The notes beneath the pieces are model-generated. The model did no database searches. It saw only the letters and a program-made list of their open reading frames with translations, and was not told where the DNA came from. This document shows, one piece after another, positions 33,539-40,741 of a stretch of DNA of 64,000 nucleotides (position 1 is its first letter; each line of letters starts with the position of its first letter). The translations under genes and the position numbers were made by a program. Source of the DNA: an uncultured Desulfovibrio sp. (GTDB taxonomy: Bacteria; Desulfobacterota; Desulfovibrionia; Desulfovibrionales; Desulfovibrionaceae); the NCBI GenBank assembly GCA_900546145.1, contig URBN01000003.1:62001-126000 (forward strand), written 5' to 3'.

Positions 33539-33778
33539 ATGGACCAGGCCACCCAAGAAAAAACACGGCGTCCGGACCCCGTCATCACGGTGCATCTTAT
33601 GCCCTCAGACAGAAAGATGGTGATACGGCGCCCGAAAACCGTCCTGCAGCTTCTTCAGGCGCTCGGCGTCATGGAAGAGACGGCGCTCGTCATCCGTGAC
33701 GGCGAACTCCTCACCATAGACCGCCACATCTCTGCCGGCGACACCATTACCGTGCAGAGTGTCGTCTCCGTCGGCTAG
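33539..33778 (+). CDS. MoaD/ThiS-like small protein
   Basis: A protein of 79 residues with a ubiquitin-like beta-grasp pattern (residues 14-79). Unlike true sulfur carriers it ends VVSVG, not in a free GG, so it may not be thiocarboxylated. A stem CGGGGC/GCCCCG lies just before the GGGAGG site. The next gene is ModD-like, 17 bases away, so the two form a pair. Function in molybdenum- or sulfur-linked metabolism is only inferred. Confidence 0.65.
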   Translation: MDQATQEKTRRPDPVITVHLMPSDRKMVIRRPKTVLQLLQALGVMEETALVIRDGELLTIDRHISAGDTITVQSVVSVG

Positions 33779-33795
33779 CCGGGGAGGAAAATTCC

Positions 33796-34656
33796 GTGCG
33801 CATGCACTACTCCGACACCTTCATAGACAGCCTCATTCTCGAGGACTGCCCGTACGGCGATCTCACCACGGCTTCTCTCGGCATAGGAGCCAGAATGGGC
33901 AGAATGCGCTTTTATCCCCGCGCCGGACAGTGCACGGTCTCGGGCACAGAGCCCGCGGCCCGCATTCTTTCCCGCTGCGGTCTTACAGTGGAATCCCGCA
34001 TGGAGGACGGACTTCCCGCCGAAGGAAAGCCCTGCCTTCTTTCCTGCACGGGCAGGGCAGACGATCTGCACAGGGCCTGGAAAATCGCCCAGAACGTGCT
34101 CGAATACATGTGCGGCATCGCCACAAGGGCGCGGGACATGGTCAGCGCCGCCCGCAGGGGCAGGCCGGATATCGCCGTGGCCGCCACGCGCAAGAATTTC
34201 CCCGGCGCCAAGCTCCTGAGCCTCGCGGCCGCCACGGACGGCGGCTGCATCGTACACAGGGCCGGTCTTTCGGAAAGCCTTCTCTTCTTTGACCGCCACA
34301 TCGCCTTCCTCGACAGTGAGGACAGGCTGGAAACCTTCGCCCGCCTCCTTCCCTCCATACGCCGGGCCGCGCCGGAAAAGCGCGTCATCTGCGAGGCGGA
34401 CAGCGTGGAAACGGCCCTCCGCTTCGCCCGCGCCGGTGCGGACGGCGTGCAGCTCGACAAGTTCAGCCCCGCAGATCTCGCGCGCACGGTGAACGCCCTG
34501 CGCGCCGTCAGTCCGAATCTTCTCGTTCTGGCCGCGGGCGGCATCAATGCCGGCAACGCGGAAGAGATGGCCGCTGCCGGCCCCGACGTGCTCGTGACGA
34601 GCTGGATCTATTCCGGCAGGCCCCAGGACATCCGCGTCACCATGGAAACACTCTAA
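33796..34656 (+). CDS. modD: ModD-like protein (NadC homologue)
   Basis: A protein of 286 residues related to quinolinate phosphoribosyltransferase. The block ATRKNFPGAKLLS and HRAGLSESLLFFDRHIAFL match ModD more than NadC, whose motif is ATRKTTPG. The phosphate loop AAGGIN is present. ModD is usually encoded with molybdate transporter genes, but none is nearby. The start is GTG 8 bases after GGGGAGG; the ATG two codons later is an alternative. The biochemical role of ModD is not known to me. Confidence 0.75.
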   Translation: MRMHYSDTFIDSLILEDCPYGDLTTASLGIGARMGRMRFYPRAGQCTVSGTEPAARILSRCGLTVESRMEDGLPAEGKPCLLSCTGRADDLHRAWKIAQNVLEYMCGIATRARDMVSAARRGRPDIAVAATRKNFPGAKLLSLAAATDGGCIVHRAGLSESLLFFDRHIAFLDSEDRLETFARLLPSIRRAAPEKRVICEADSVETALRFARAGADGVQLDKFSPADLARTVNALRAVSPNLLVLAAGGINAGNAEEMAAAGPDVLVTSWIYSGRPQDIRVTMETL

Positions 34657-34679
34657 CAGCTTTCGGAAACAGACAGTCT

Positions 34680-35366
34680 ATGATGGATTTCCTGCATGAC
34701 AGCAGCTTCGCCCAGTCGGTCAGCCGCTTCGCCGTTGTCTTCATCCCCGCCTATCTGGGCATCATTCTCCACGAGGTCGGACACGGCTGGGCGGCCCTCA
34801 GGGAGGGCGACCCCACAGCGAAGTTCATGGGACGCCTCACCATCAATCCCATCCCGCACATCGACGTGCTCGGACTCGTGGTCTTCATTGTCACGAGCAT
34901 CAGCGGCGGCTTCGTGTTCGGCTGGGCAAAGCCCGTCCCCATTGACCCGCGCAACTTCCGCAATCCGCGCAGGGGCCTGCTTACCGTCTCTCTGGCCGGA
35001 CCGGGCACCAACATCATCCTGGCCGTGCTGTTCGCCTGCCTCCTGAAAATCCTGCTTCTCGTCGACCCCTCCATTGTTCTCATGGCCACGCCCACAGAGA
35101 CCTTCGTGGTACGCGCGCTTCTCGCCGGTGTCTCGATCAACCTCTGCCTCGCCTTCTTCAATCTGCTCCCCATCCCGCCTCTGGACGGAAGCAAGGTGTT
35201 GGCCTACTTTCTCCCTGCGCGCTGCGCGTATTCCTATCTTTCCATTGAGCGCTACGGTTTTCTCATTCTCATGCTGCTCATCGTAACCCGCGTTCTGGAC
35301 ATGGTGCTCGGTCCCCTCCTGAACGGAAGCTACGGGCTCCTGCTGAGAATCCTGGACATTATCTAA
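34680..35366 (+). CDS. Site-2 protease family (M50) membrane metalloprotease
   Basis: A polytopic membrane protein of 228 residues. The zinc site is HEVGH in IILHEVGHGWAAL near residue 38, and the third ligand is in NLLPIPPLDGSKVL near residue 165. Both match the S2P group. There is no PDZ domain, so it belongs to the short form often seen beside tRNA synthetases. It precedes trpS by 20 bases. The substrate, often a membrane-bound regulator, is unknown. Confidence 0.9.
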   Translation: MMDFLHDSSFAQSVSRFAVVFIPAYLGIILHEVGHGWAALREGDPTAKFMGRLTINPIPHIDVLGLVVFIVTSISGGFVFGWAKPVPIDPRNFRNPRRGLLTVSLAGPGTNIILAVLFACLLKILLLVDPSIVLMATPTETFVVRALLAGVSINLCLAFFNLLPIPPLDGSKVLAYFLPARCAYSYLSIERYGFLILMLLIVTRVLDMVLGPLLNGSYGLLLRILDII

Positions 35367-35386
35367 TCTTCAAAGGAACACTTTCC

Positions 35387-36370
35387 ATGAGTACTGAAAT
35401 TCGCACTGCTTCGGGCATGCGCCCCACCGGTCCCCTCCATCTCGGACATTATTTCGGCGTCCTCAAGAACTGGGTGGACCTCCAGGACAAGCTGAGAGCT
35501 TTCTTCTTCGTGGCTGACTGGCACGCGCTCACCACGGACTTCAACAGAACCGAGGCGCTCCGGGAAAACACCATCGAAATGGTCAAGGACTGGATCGGCT
35601 CCGGTCTCGATCCCGAAAAATGCACCATTTTCCGCCAGTCCGACCTCAAGGAGCACGCCGAGCTTTCTCTCCTGCTTTCCATGATCACGCCTGTTTCCTG
35701 GGTGGAGCGCAATCCCACCTACAAGGAACAGCAGCAGCAAATCACCACAAAGGATCTGAGCTGCACCGGATTCCTGTGCTACCCCATCCTCATGGCCGCC
35801 GACATTCTCATGTACAAACCCCAGGGCGTGCCGGTCGGTGAGGATCAGCTGCCCCACATGGAGCTTACCCGCGAAATCGCCCGCCGCTTCAACGGCCTCT
35901 ACGGAGACTACTTCCCCGAGCCCCAGGCCATGCTCACCCCGGCCTGCAAGTGCCCCGGCCTCGACGGCCGCAAGATGTCCAAGAGCTACAACAACGGCAT
36001 CTTCCTGCGCGACAGCTTCGCTGACATCGAGCCCAAAATCAAAACCATGTTCACCTATCCGCCGCGCGTCAAGAAATCCGATCCCGGCGATCCCGATGCC
36101 TGCAACCTCTTCCCGTATCACAAGATCATGGCCACGCCCGAGGAACAGGCCGAGATCCGCGAGAACTGCAAAAACGCGAGCCTTGGCTGCGTACAGTGCA
36201 AGAAGATCTTCCTGAAGCACCTGCACGAGCTCCTCGATCCCCTGCAGGAGCGCCGCAGCAGGCTGACCGACGACGATGTTCTGGGCATCCTCGAGGCCGG
36301 CAACGCCAAAGCCCGCGAATTCGCCGCCAAAACCATGGAAGACGTGCGCAGGCTCGTGAAAATCTACTAA
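35387..36370 (+). CDS. trpS: Tryptophanyl-tRNA synthetase with Fe-S-type Cys motif
   Basis: A class I synthetase of 327 residues. The HIGH-type motif is PLHLGHYFG and the KMSKS motif is GRKMSKSYNN. A cysteine pattern Cys239-x21-Cys261-x6-Cys268-x2-Cys271 corresponds to the C-x22-C-x6-C-x2-C 4Fe-4S site described in the Thermotoga enzyme, one residue shorter. It probably binds a cluster near the anticodon region. AAGGA lies 10 bases before the ATG. Confidence 0.96.
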   Translation: MSTEIRTASGMRPTGPLHLGHYFGVLKNWVDLQDKLRAFFFVADWHALTTDFNRTEALRENTIEMVKDWIGSGLDPEKCTIFRQSDLKEHAELSLLLSMITPVSWVERNPTYKEQQQQITTKDLSCTGFLCYPILMAADILMYKPQGVPVGEDQLPHMELTREIARRFNGLYGDYFPEPQAMLTPACKCPGLDGRKMSKSYNNGIFLRDSFADIEPKIKTMFTYPPRVKKSDPGDPDACNLFPYHKIMATPEEQAEIRENCKNASLGCVQCKKIFLKHLHELLDPLQERRSRLTDDDVLGILEAGNAKAREFAAKTMEDVRRLVKIY

Positions 36371-36374
36371 ACCG

Positions 36375-36406
36375 TTCCTTCCCCGCGCCCCGGCGCGGGG
36401 AAGGAA
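36375..36406. repeat. Near-perfect 15-bp hairpin between trpS and ruvX
   Basis: TTCCTTCCCCGCGCC and GGCGCGGGGAAGGAA are exact inverted repeats around CC. No T run follows on the plus strand, so a transcript-end or processing role rather than a standard terminator is likely. Confidence 0.6.
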
Positions 36407-36424
36407 AAAGAGGGAGGCTTCCCC

Positions 36425-36883
36425 GTGAAACTCGTGGCTGTCGACTACGGGCTGGCCCGCACGGGCCTCGCCGCAACGGATCCCGACGGCATTCTGGCCT
36501 ATCCCCTGGAGACCATCCGCCTGGACAGCTTCCCGGACCGCAGGACCTTTCTCGACGCTCTGGCTGCCCGCATTCTGCGGGAGAAGCCGGACGCCGTGGT
36601 GGTGGGCCTGCCTCTTCTCGCGGACGGCTCGGACAGCCTGACCACGCGGCAGATCCGCAACTTCGTCAGGAAACTCCTGCACCGCCTTCCCTGCCCGGTC
36701 TATCTCATGGAAGAATTCCTGAGTTCGGAAGAAGCGGCGTGGGATCTCGAGGAAGCGGGTCTCAGGCGCAGCAGGCGCAAGGCCGTCCTCGATCAGCAGG
36801 CCGCCGTGCGCATCCTTGAATCCTACCTGCACTCTCCCTCAAGCGCCACGCTGGCGGAAGGGGACGGTTACCGCGCCGGATAA
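36425..36883 (+). CDS. ruvX: YqgF/RuvX-family putative Holliday junction resolvase
   Basis: A protein of 152 residues with the RNase H fold. The opening VAVDYGLARTGLAATD gives the first Asp, VVVGLPLLADG the middle block, and DQQAAVRILESYL the last catalytic region. The motif usually written DERLTT reads MEEFLSS here, with Glu for the acidic residue. It begins with GTG after GGGAGG. In other bacteria this family processes 16S rRNA or resolves junctions. It is followed by mltG. Confidence 0.85.
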   Translation: MKLVAVDYGLARTGLAATDPDGILAYPLETIRLDSFPDRRTFLDALAARILREKPDAVVVGLPLLADGSDSLTTRQIRNFVRKLLHRLPCPVYLMEEFLSSEEAAWDLEEAGLRRSRRKAVLDQQAAVRILESYLHSPSSATLAEGDGYRAG

Positions 36884-36919
36884 GGGCGGGGGCAGCGGAT
36901 CGCCCGGAGGTATCCTTAC

Positions 36920-37963
36920 ATGTGGAAATTTCTGCGGTCAGCGTTTCTGGTTCTCTTTCTCTGCGTCACAGCCGCGGGCCTCTGGTGCGGCTATGAAGCC
37001 TATACCTTCCTGAATGTCCCCCCCGAGACACCGGGCCAGGCCGTCTCCTTTGACGTAACGCCGGGGATGACCATTTCCCGTGCGGCCACGGCCCTGAAGG
37101 CAAAAAATGTCATCACCGATCCCTTCAGGTTCCGTCTTCTCGCGAGGTACCGCGAGGCAGGCGGTAAACTGAAGGCCGGACGCTTTCTCCTGAATACGGG
37201 CTGGACCCCGGATCAGGTTCTGAACGAACTCATCAGCGGCAAGCCCGTGCTGACCCGCGTCACCATCCCCGAGGGACTCACATGGTGGCAGACAGCGGCC
37301 ATTCTCGAGCAGGCAGGCCTCTGCACGGCAGGAGACTTCGCTGACGTCATCCGCGATCCCGAATTCCTCCGCCACTACGGCATCCCCTTTGACACGGCCG
37401 AGGGCTTTCTCATGCCCGACACCTATCTCATCAAGACGCCTCTTGAAGGGGAAGTTCTGGGGAAGAAGCAGGCCTGGTCCGCAGCCGGCCGCATCGTCGA
37501 CAACTTCTGGCGCCGGACCGGCCCCCTGTGGGGGAATCCCAGACCAGCCAGGGAAGCCATGCGGAACGCCGTCATTCTCGCCTCCATCGTTGAGAAAGAA
37601 ACGGCCAGCCCCGATGAGCGCCCCCGCGTGGCCGGCCTCTATCAGAACCGCATGGACAGAGGCATGCTCCTGCAGGCCGATCCCACAGTGATCTACGGCC
37701 TCGGACCGGCCTTCTCCGGCAACCTCACCCGCGCGGACCTCAGCGACGACAAAAATCCGTACAACACGTACAGGCATCCGGGCATGCCGCCGGGCCCCAT
37801 CTGTTCTTTCGCGCTCTCGGCCCTCAGCGCGGCCCTGCATCCCGAAAAGCACGATTTTCTTTACATGGTGGCCATCACGGACGGCGGGGCCCACGAGTTC
37901 AACACGAACCTCACCGACCACAACAGGGCCGTCCGCCGCTATTTGCAAAACCGTCAGAAATAG
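36920..37963 (+). CDS. mltG: Endolytic transglycosylase MltG
   Basis: A membrane-anchored protein of 347 residues. One N-terminal helix (residues 6-28) is followed by a LysM-like part (VTPGMTISRAATALK) and a YceG catalytic domain. The catalytic Glu is in SIVEKET, and LQADPTVIYGLG and NPYNTYRHPGMPPGPI are family hallmarks. It cuts nascent peptidoglycan strands and so limits their length. CGGAGG lies upstream of the ATG. Confidence 0.94.
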   Translation: MWKFLRSAFLVLFLCVTAAGLWCGYEAYTFLNVPPETPGQAVSFDVTPGMTISRAATALKAKNVITDPFRFRLLARYREAGGKLKAGRFLLNTGWTPDQVLNELISGKPVLTRVTIPEGLTWWQTAAILEQAGLCTAGDFADVIRDPEFLRHYGIPFDTAEGFLMPDTYLIKTPLEGEVLGKKQAWSAAGRIVDNFWRRTGPLWGNPRPAREAMRNAVILASIVEKETASPDERPRVAGLYQNRMDRGMLLQADPTVIYGLGPAFSGNLTRADLSDDKNPYNTYRHPGMPPGPICSFALSALSAALHPEKHDFLYMVAITDGGAHEFNTNLTDHNRAVRRYLQNRQK

Positions 37964-38044
37964 GCATAGTCAGACAGACTGTGCATGGACTTAACCGGGG
38001 CTCCGGCCCCCTGCCCGACGGGCAGTTCCTTACTGGAGGATTCC

Positions 38045-38302
38045 GTGAAATACCTCATCGTCGAAGATTTTTCCGGTCAGCCGGTACCGTTCCTTTTCCC
38101 TCGCCGCGTGGATCACGCCGATATGTTTGAGCAGCTTCCCTACGGGAAGGTGCTTGCCGCCGGCTACGTTGAACATGGCCCGGACGGCTTCGTCTGCTAC
38201 GGAGGCAACGCCGAGCTCGGCGTCAGAGCGCGCCCCCAGGAGGATCCGAAGATTATCGCCGAATCCCTCAGGGTGCGCCCGGACAAAAGCAAATTCGAAT
38301 AA
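38045..38302 (+). CDS. Hypothetical protein (85 aa)
   Basis: A protein of 85 residues beginning with GTG after GGAGG. A longer reading from 37985 has no ribosome site. It contains FPRRVDHADMFEQLP and a Gly-rich turn CYGGNAELGVR; no family is recognised. Length and spacing suggest a real small gene, ended by a hairpin at 38373. Confidence 0.68.
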   Translation: MKYLIVEDFSGQPVPFLFPRRVDHADMFEQLPYGKVLAAGYVEHGPDGFVCYGGNAELGVRARPQEDPKIIAESLRVRPDKSKFE

Positions 38303-38372
38303 CGCCGCGCTGTCCCTGCGGTAAGGGCCTCCCTTGCCGCCACTATGCTGAAGACAGCCGCCTGATTTACGG

Positions 38373-38410
38373 AAAGCCCCGGTGAAGCCATACCTCCCCG
38401 GGGCTTTTCT
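38373..38410 (+). terminator. Intrinsic terminator
   Basis: AAAGCCCCGG pairs with CCGGGGCTTT across 15 bases, followed by TCTC. It ends the small gene at 38045. Confidence 0.72.
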
Positions 38411-38450
38411 CTGTCCCGGGAAAGATGCCTTCCTGCGTTTCCCGCAGCAC

Positions 38451-38486
38451 AAAAAAAGGGCTCCGGAGTGAAACACTCCGAAGCCC
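38451..38486 (-). terminator. Intrinsic terminator of the membrane protein gene
   Basis: On the minus strand GGGCTTCGGAGTG pairs with CACTCCGGAGCCC (one mismatch) across a TTT loop, followed by seven T. It lies 18 bases after the stop. Confidence 0.85.
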
Positions 38487-38503
38487 GGAAAAACACCGCT
38501 GTG

Positions 38504-39463
38504 CTAGGCGCCCTGTCCGGCGTCAGCTCCCGCGGGAGCCGGCCCTGTGGATTTGTCCGCGGCCTTCTCCCCGTCCCCGGCGGAATCCTTTTCCGGACCG
38601 CCGCTTCCGACAATGCTGCTTTCGTCCACATCGACCACGTCATCGGATCCGGCTCCGCCATCAGGCTTCGTGCCGTCACCGGACGGCGGAAGCGACGGAG
38701 GCATTTTGCCGCTCTCTATGGGGACGACGCGGCCGTCCTGCAGTTTGAGCGGCTCGGAGCCCTTGGAGGCAATGATGATGCCCGTGGTTTCCAGCACCTT
38801 CATTCTGTAGGCGTATTCCTGCATCATACGGCGGTGCCGGCTGAGAAAATAGAGCCTCGCGATATAGCAGATCACCAGGAACGCGGCGATGCAGCCCAGA
38901 ATCCAGGGAATGTAGCCGGACAGCACCTTGCCGACACTGCCGAGCGCGCCCATGGCGCTGTCCAGGAAAAAGAGACAGGCGCCAATGACGAGGAGACCGA
39001 GCAGGATGACCACCGTGGGCGCGTGGCTCATGATATTGTAAAAACGCTGGACGCGCTCCGGCACTTCGCCGGCGTCCCCGCCTCCTCCTTTTGCCCCTCC
39101 GCCGTTCACGGCATCAAGGGACCGGGAGAAGAACTGCCCCGACAGATGAAGGATAAGCATCAGGCCCACAGGGGAGAGCAGGGCGCCTATGAGCCAGCCC
39201 ACCCAGGGGAAGTTCGCCATGCGCGTGCCGTCAGGTCCCATGGTGGGATGGGCGACACCATAAAAGAAGGCCACACAGCCGACAATGAGTTCCAGAAAAG
39301 CCACAGCTATGAGATAATAAACCACTATCTCCCTGTTCTGGCCTTCGTACCAGTTCTGACGAAGCTTCCGGCCAAAGGTCTTTCTGCCATCGTCCTTCTT
39401 CGTATTTCCTCCGGCTCCGCCGGTCTTTTGCGTTCTGGTATTTTTGGTATCCTTGGTATCCAT
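38504..39463 (-). CDS. Membrane protein of unknown function with disordered C-terminus
   Basis: A protein of 319 residues. The N-terminal 35 residues are basic and polar. Four hydrophobic segments follow (about 45-70, 85-110, 145-170 and 185-210), with a Gly-rich link between the second and third. The last 90 residues are rich in Gly, Asp, Pro and Ser and probably disordered. I do not recognise a family. It is divergent from the epimerase gene. Confidence 0.75.
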   Translation of the reverse strand: MDTKDTKNTRTQKTGGAGGNTKKDDGRKTFGRKLRQNWYEGQNREIVVYYLIAVAFLELIVGCVAFFYGVAHPTMGPDGTRMANFPWVGWLIGALLSPVGLMLILHLSGQFFSRSLDAVNGGGAKGGGGDAGEVPERVQRFYNIMSHAPTVVILLGLLVIGACLFFLDSAMGALGSVGKVLSGYIPWILGCIAAFLVICYIARLYFLSRHRRMMQEYAYRMKVLETTGIIIASKGSEPLKLQDGRVVPIESGKMPPSLPPSGDGTKPDGGAGSDDVVDVDESSIVGSGGPEKDSAGDGEKAADKSTGPAPAGADAGQGA

Positions 39464-39696
39464 AATAATCCGGTATCTCCGCCACTGAAAAATCTCTGTA
39501 AATCAGGGATCTAGGCAGCGGGAATACGCGCCTGCCCCTTGTTCAGATCCCGCCTTTATAGCGTTTTCCCTCTCTTCTTTGCAAGTCCTCTTCCCGGCGC
39601 GGAAGCGGCGGGGAACGCCCGCCGCGGTCCATTTCTCCGGCCCTTGCGCGCTCCTCTCTCTTGGCCTATTTTTCCCGGATAAAAAAGGAGATATTC

Positions 39697-40722
39697 ATGC
39701 ACATTCTGATCTCCGGTGTCGCGGGCTTTATCGGCTTTCACCTTGCAAAACGCCTCCTTGCAGAGGGGCACCGGGTGACCGGCCTCGACAATCTGAACGA
39801 CTACTACAGCGTCCAGCTCAAGAGGGACCGTCTGGCCCAGCTGAAGAACGATACGGACTTCTCCTTCATCAAAACCGATCTCGCCGACGCGGCGACCCTG
39901 GAACGGCTTTTCAGTGACGGCCACTTCACCCATGTGGTGAACCTGGCTGCCCAGGCCGGCGTCCGCTACAGCATTCAGAATCCCCAGGCCTATGTTTCCT
40001 CAAACCTCGTCGGATTCGCCAATCTCCTCGAATGCTGCAGACAGCATCCGGTGAAGCACCTCGTCTACGCGTCGTCTTCCTCTGTCTACGGCCTGAACGC
40101 ATCGCTTCCCTATTCCCCGCACAGCGGAGCCGATCATCCTGTCAGCCTCTATGCCGCCACCAAACGCAGCAACGAGCTTCTGGCTCACGCCTACAGCTCC
40201 CTCTATGCCATCCCCTCGACAGGCCTGCGTTTCTTTACGGTCTACGGCCCGTGGGGACGTCCTGACATGGCCCTGCACCTCTTCGCCACGGCCATTCTCC
40301 ACAACAAACCCATCAGGGTCTTCAACGGGGGCAGAATGCACAGGGACTTCACCTACATCGACGACATCGTGGAAGTCATGGCGCGCATCCTGCCCCTGCC
40401 TCCCAGGGCCGACCCTCTCTGGGACGCGAAAACAGCCGATCCGGCCTCCAGCTCGGCTCCCTGGCGCATCCTCAACGTAGGCAACAGCCACTCCGTGGAA
40501 CTCTCCGAATTCATCAGAACCATCGAAGAGGTCATGGGCAGAAGGGCTGAAAAAATTTATCTGCCCATGCAGGCCGGCGATGTCACGGCCACCTGGGCCG
40601 ATGCCGGCGATCAGGCCAAACTTACGCACTTCATGCCCCATACGCCACTCAGGGAAGGCATACAGAAGTTCTACGACTGGTTCTCTGACTACTACAAAAA
40701 TTCCGATCCTTCCGAGCGCTAA
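39697..40722 (+). CDS. UDP-glucuronate 4-epimerase family (SDR) protein
   Basis: An extended short-chain dehydrogenase of 341 residues. NAD binds in GVAGFIGFHLAKRL, with the GDN-like LDNLNDYY following, and the catalytic YAATK lies at YAATKRSNELL. The DLNDYYSVQLKRDRL-like stretch is typical of UDP-glucuronate 4-epimerases, which supply galacturonate for capsule or LPS. An AAAGGAG site lies 6 bases upstream. A U32 gene follows after 19 bases. Confidence 0.87.
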   Translation: MHILISGVAGFIGFHLAKRLLAEGHRVTGLDNLNDYYSVQLKRDRLAQLKNDTDFSFIKTDLADAATLERLFSDGHFTHVVNLAAQAGVRYSIQNPQAYVSSNLVGFANLLECCRQHPVKHLVYASSSSVYGLNASLPYSPHSGADHPVSLYAATKRSNELLAHAYSSLYAIPSTGLRFFTVYGPWGRPDMALHLFATAILHNKPIRVFNGGRMHRDFTYIDDIVEVMARILPLPPRADPLWDAKTADPASSSAPWRILNVGNSHSVELSEFIRTIEEVMGRRAEKIYLPMQAGDVTATWADAGDQAKLTHFMPHTPLREGIQKFYDWFSDYYKNSDPSER

Positions 40723-40741
40723 CAGGCGCCAGGGACAGCAC

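Noticed and set aside
33796..34656. Quinolinate phosphoribosyltransferase NadC
   Set aside because: The active-site block reads ATRKNFPG with HRAGLSE and not the ATRKTTPG of NadC; ModD fits better.
35387..36370. Truncation or chimera in trpS because of the unusual Cys block
   Set aside because: The length, HIGH-type and KMSKS motifs are normal and the Cys block fits a known Fe-S variant.
36375..36406. Intrinsic terminator between trpS and ruvX
   Set aside because: The stem is strong but no T run follows on either strand, so it is listed only as a hairpin.
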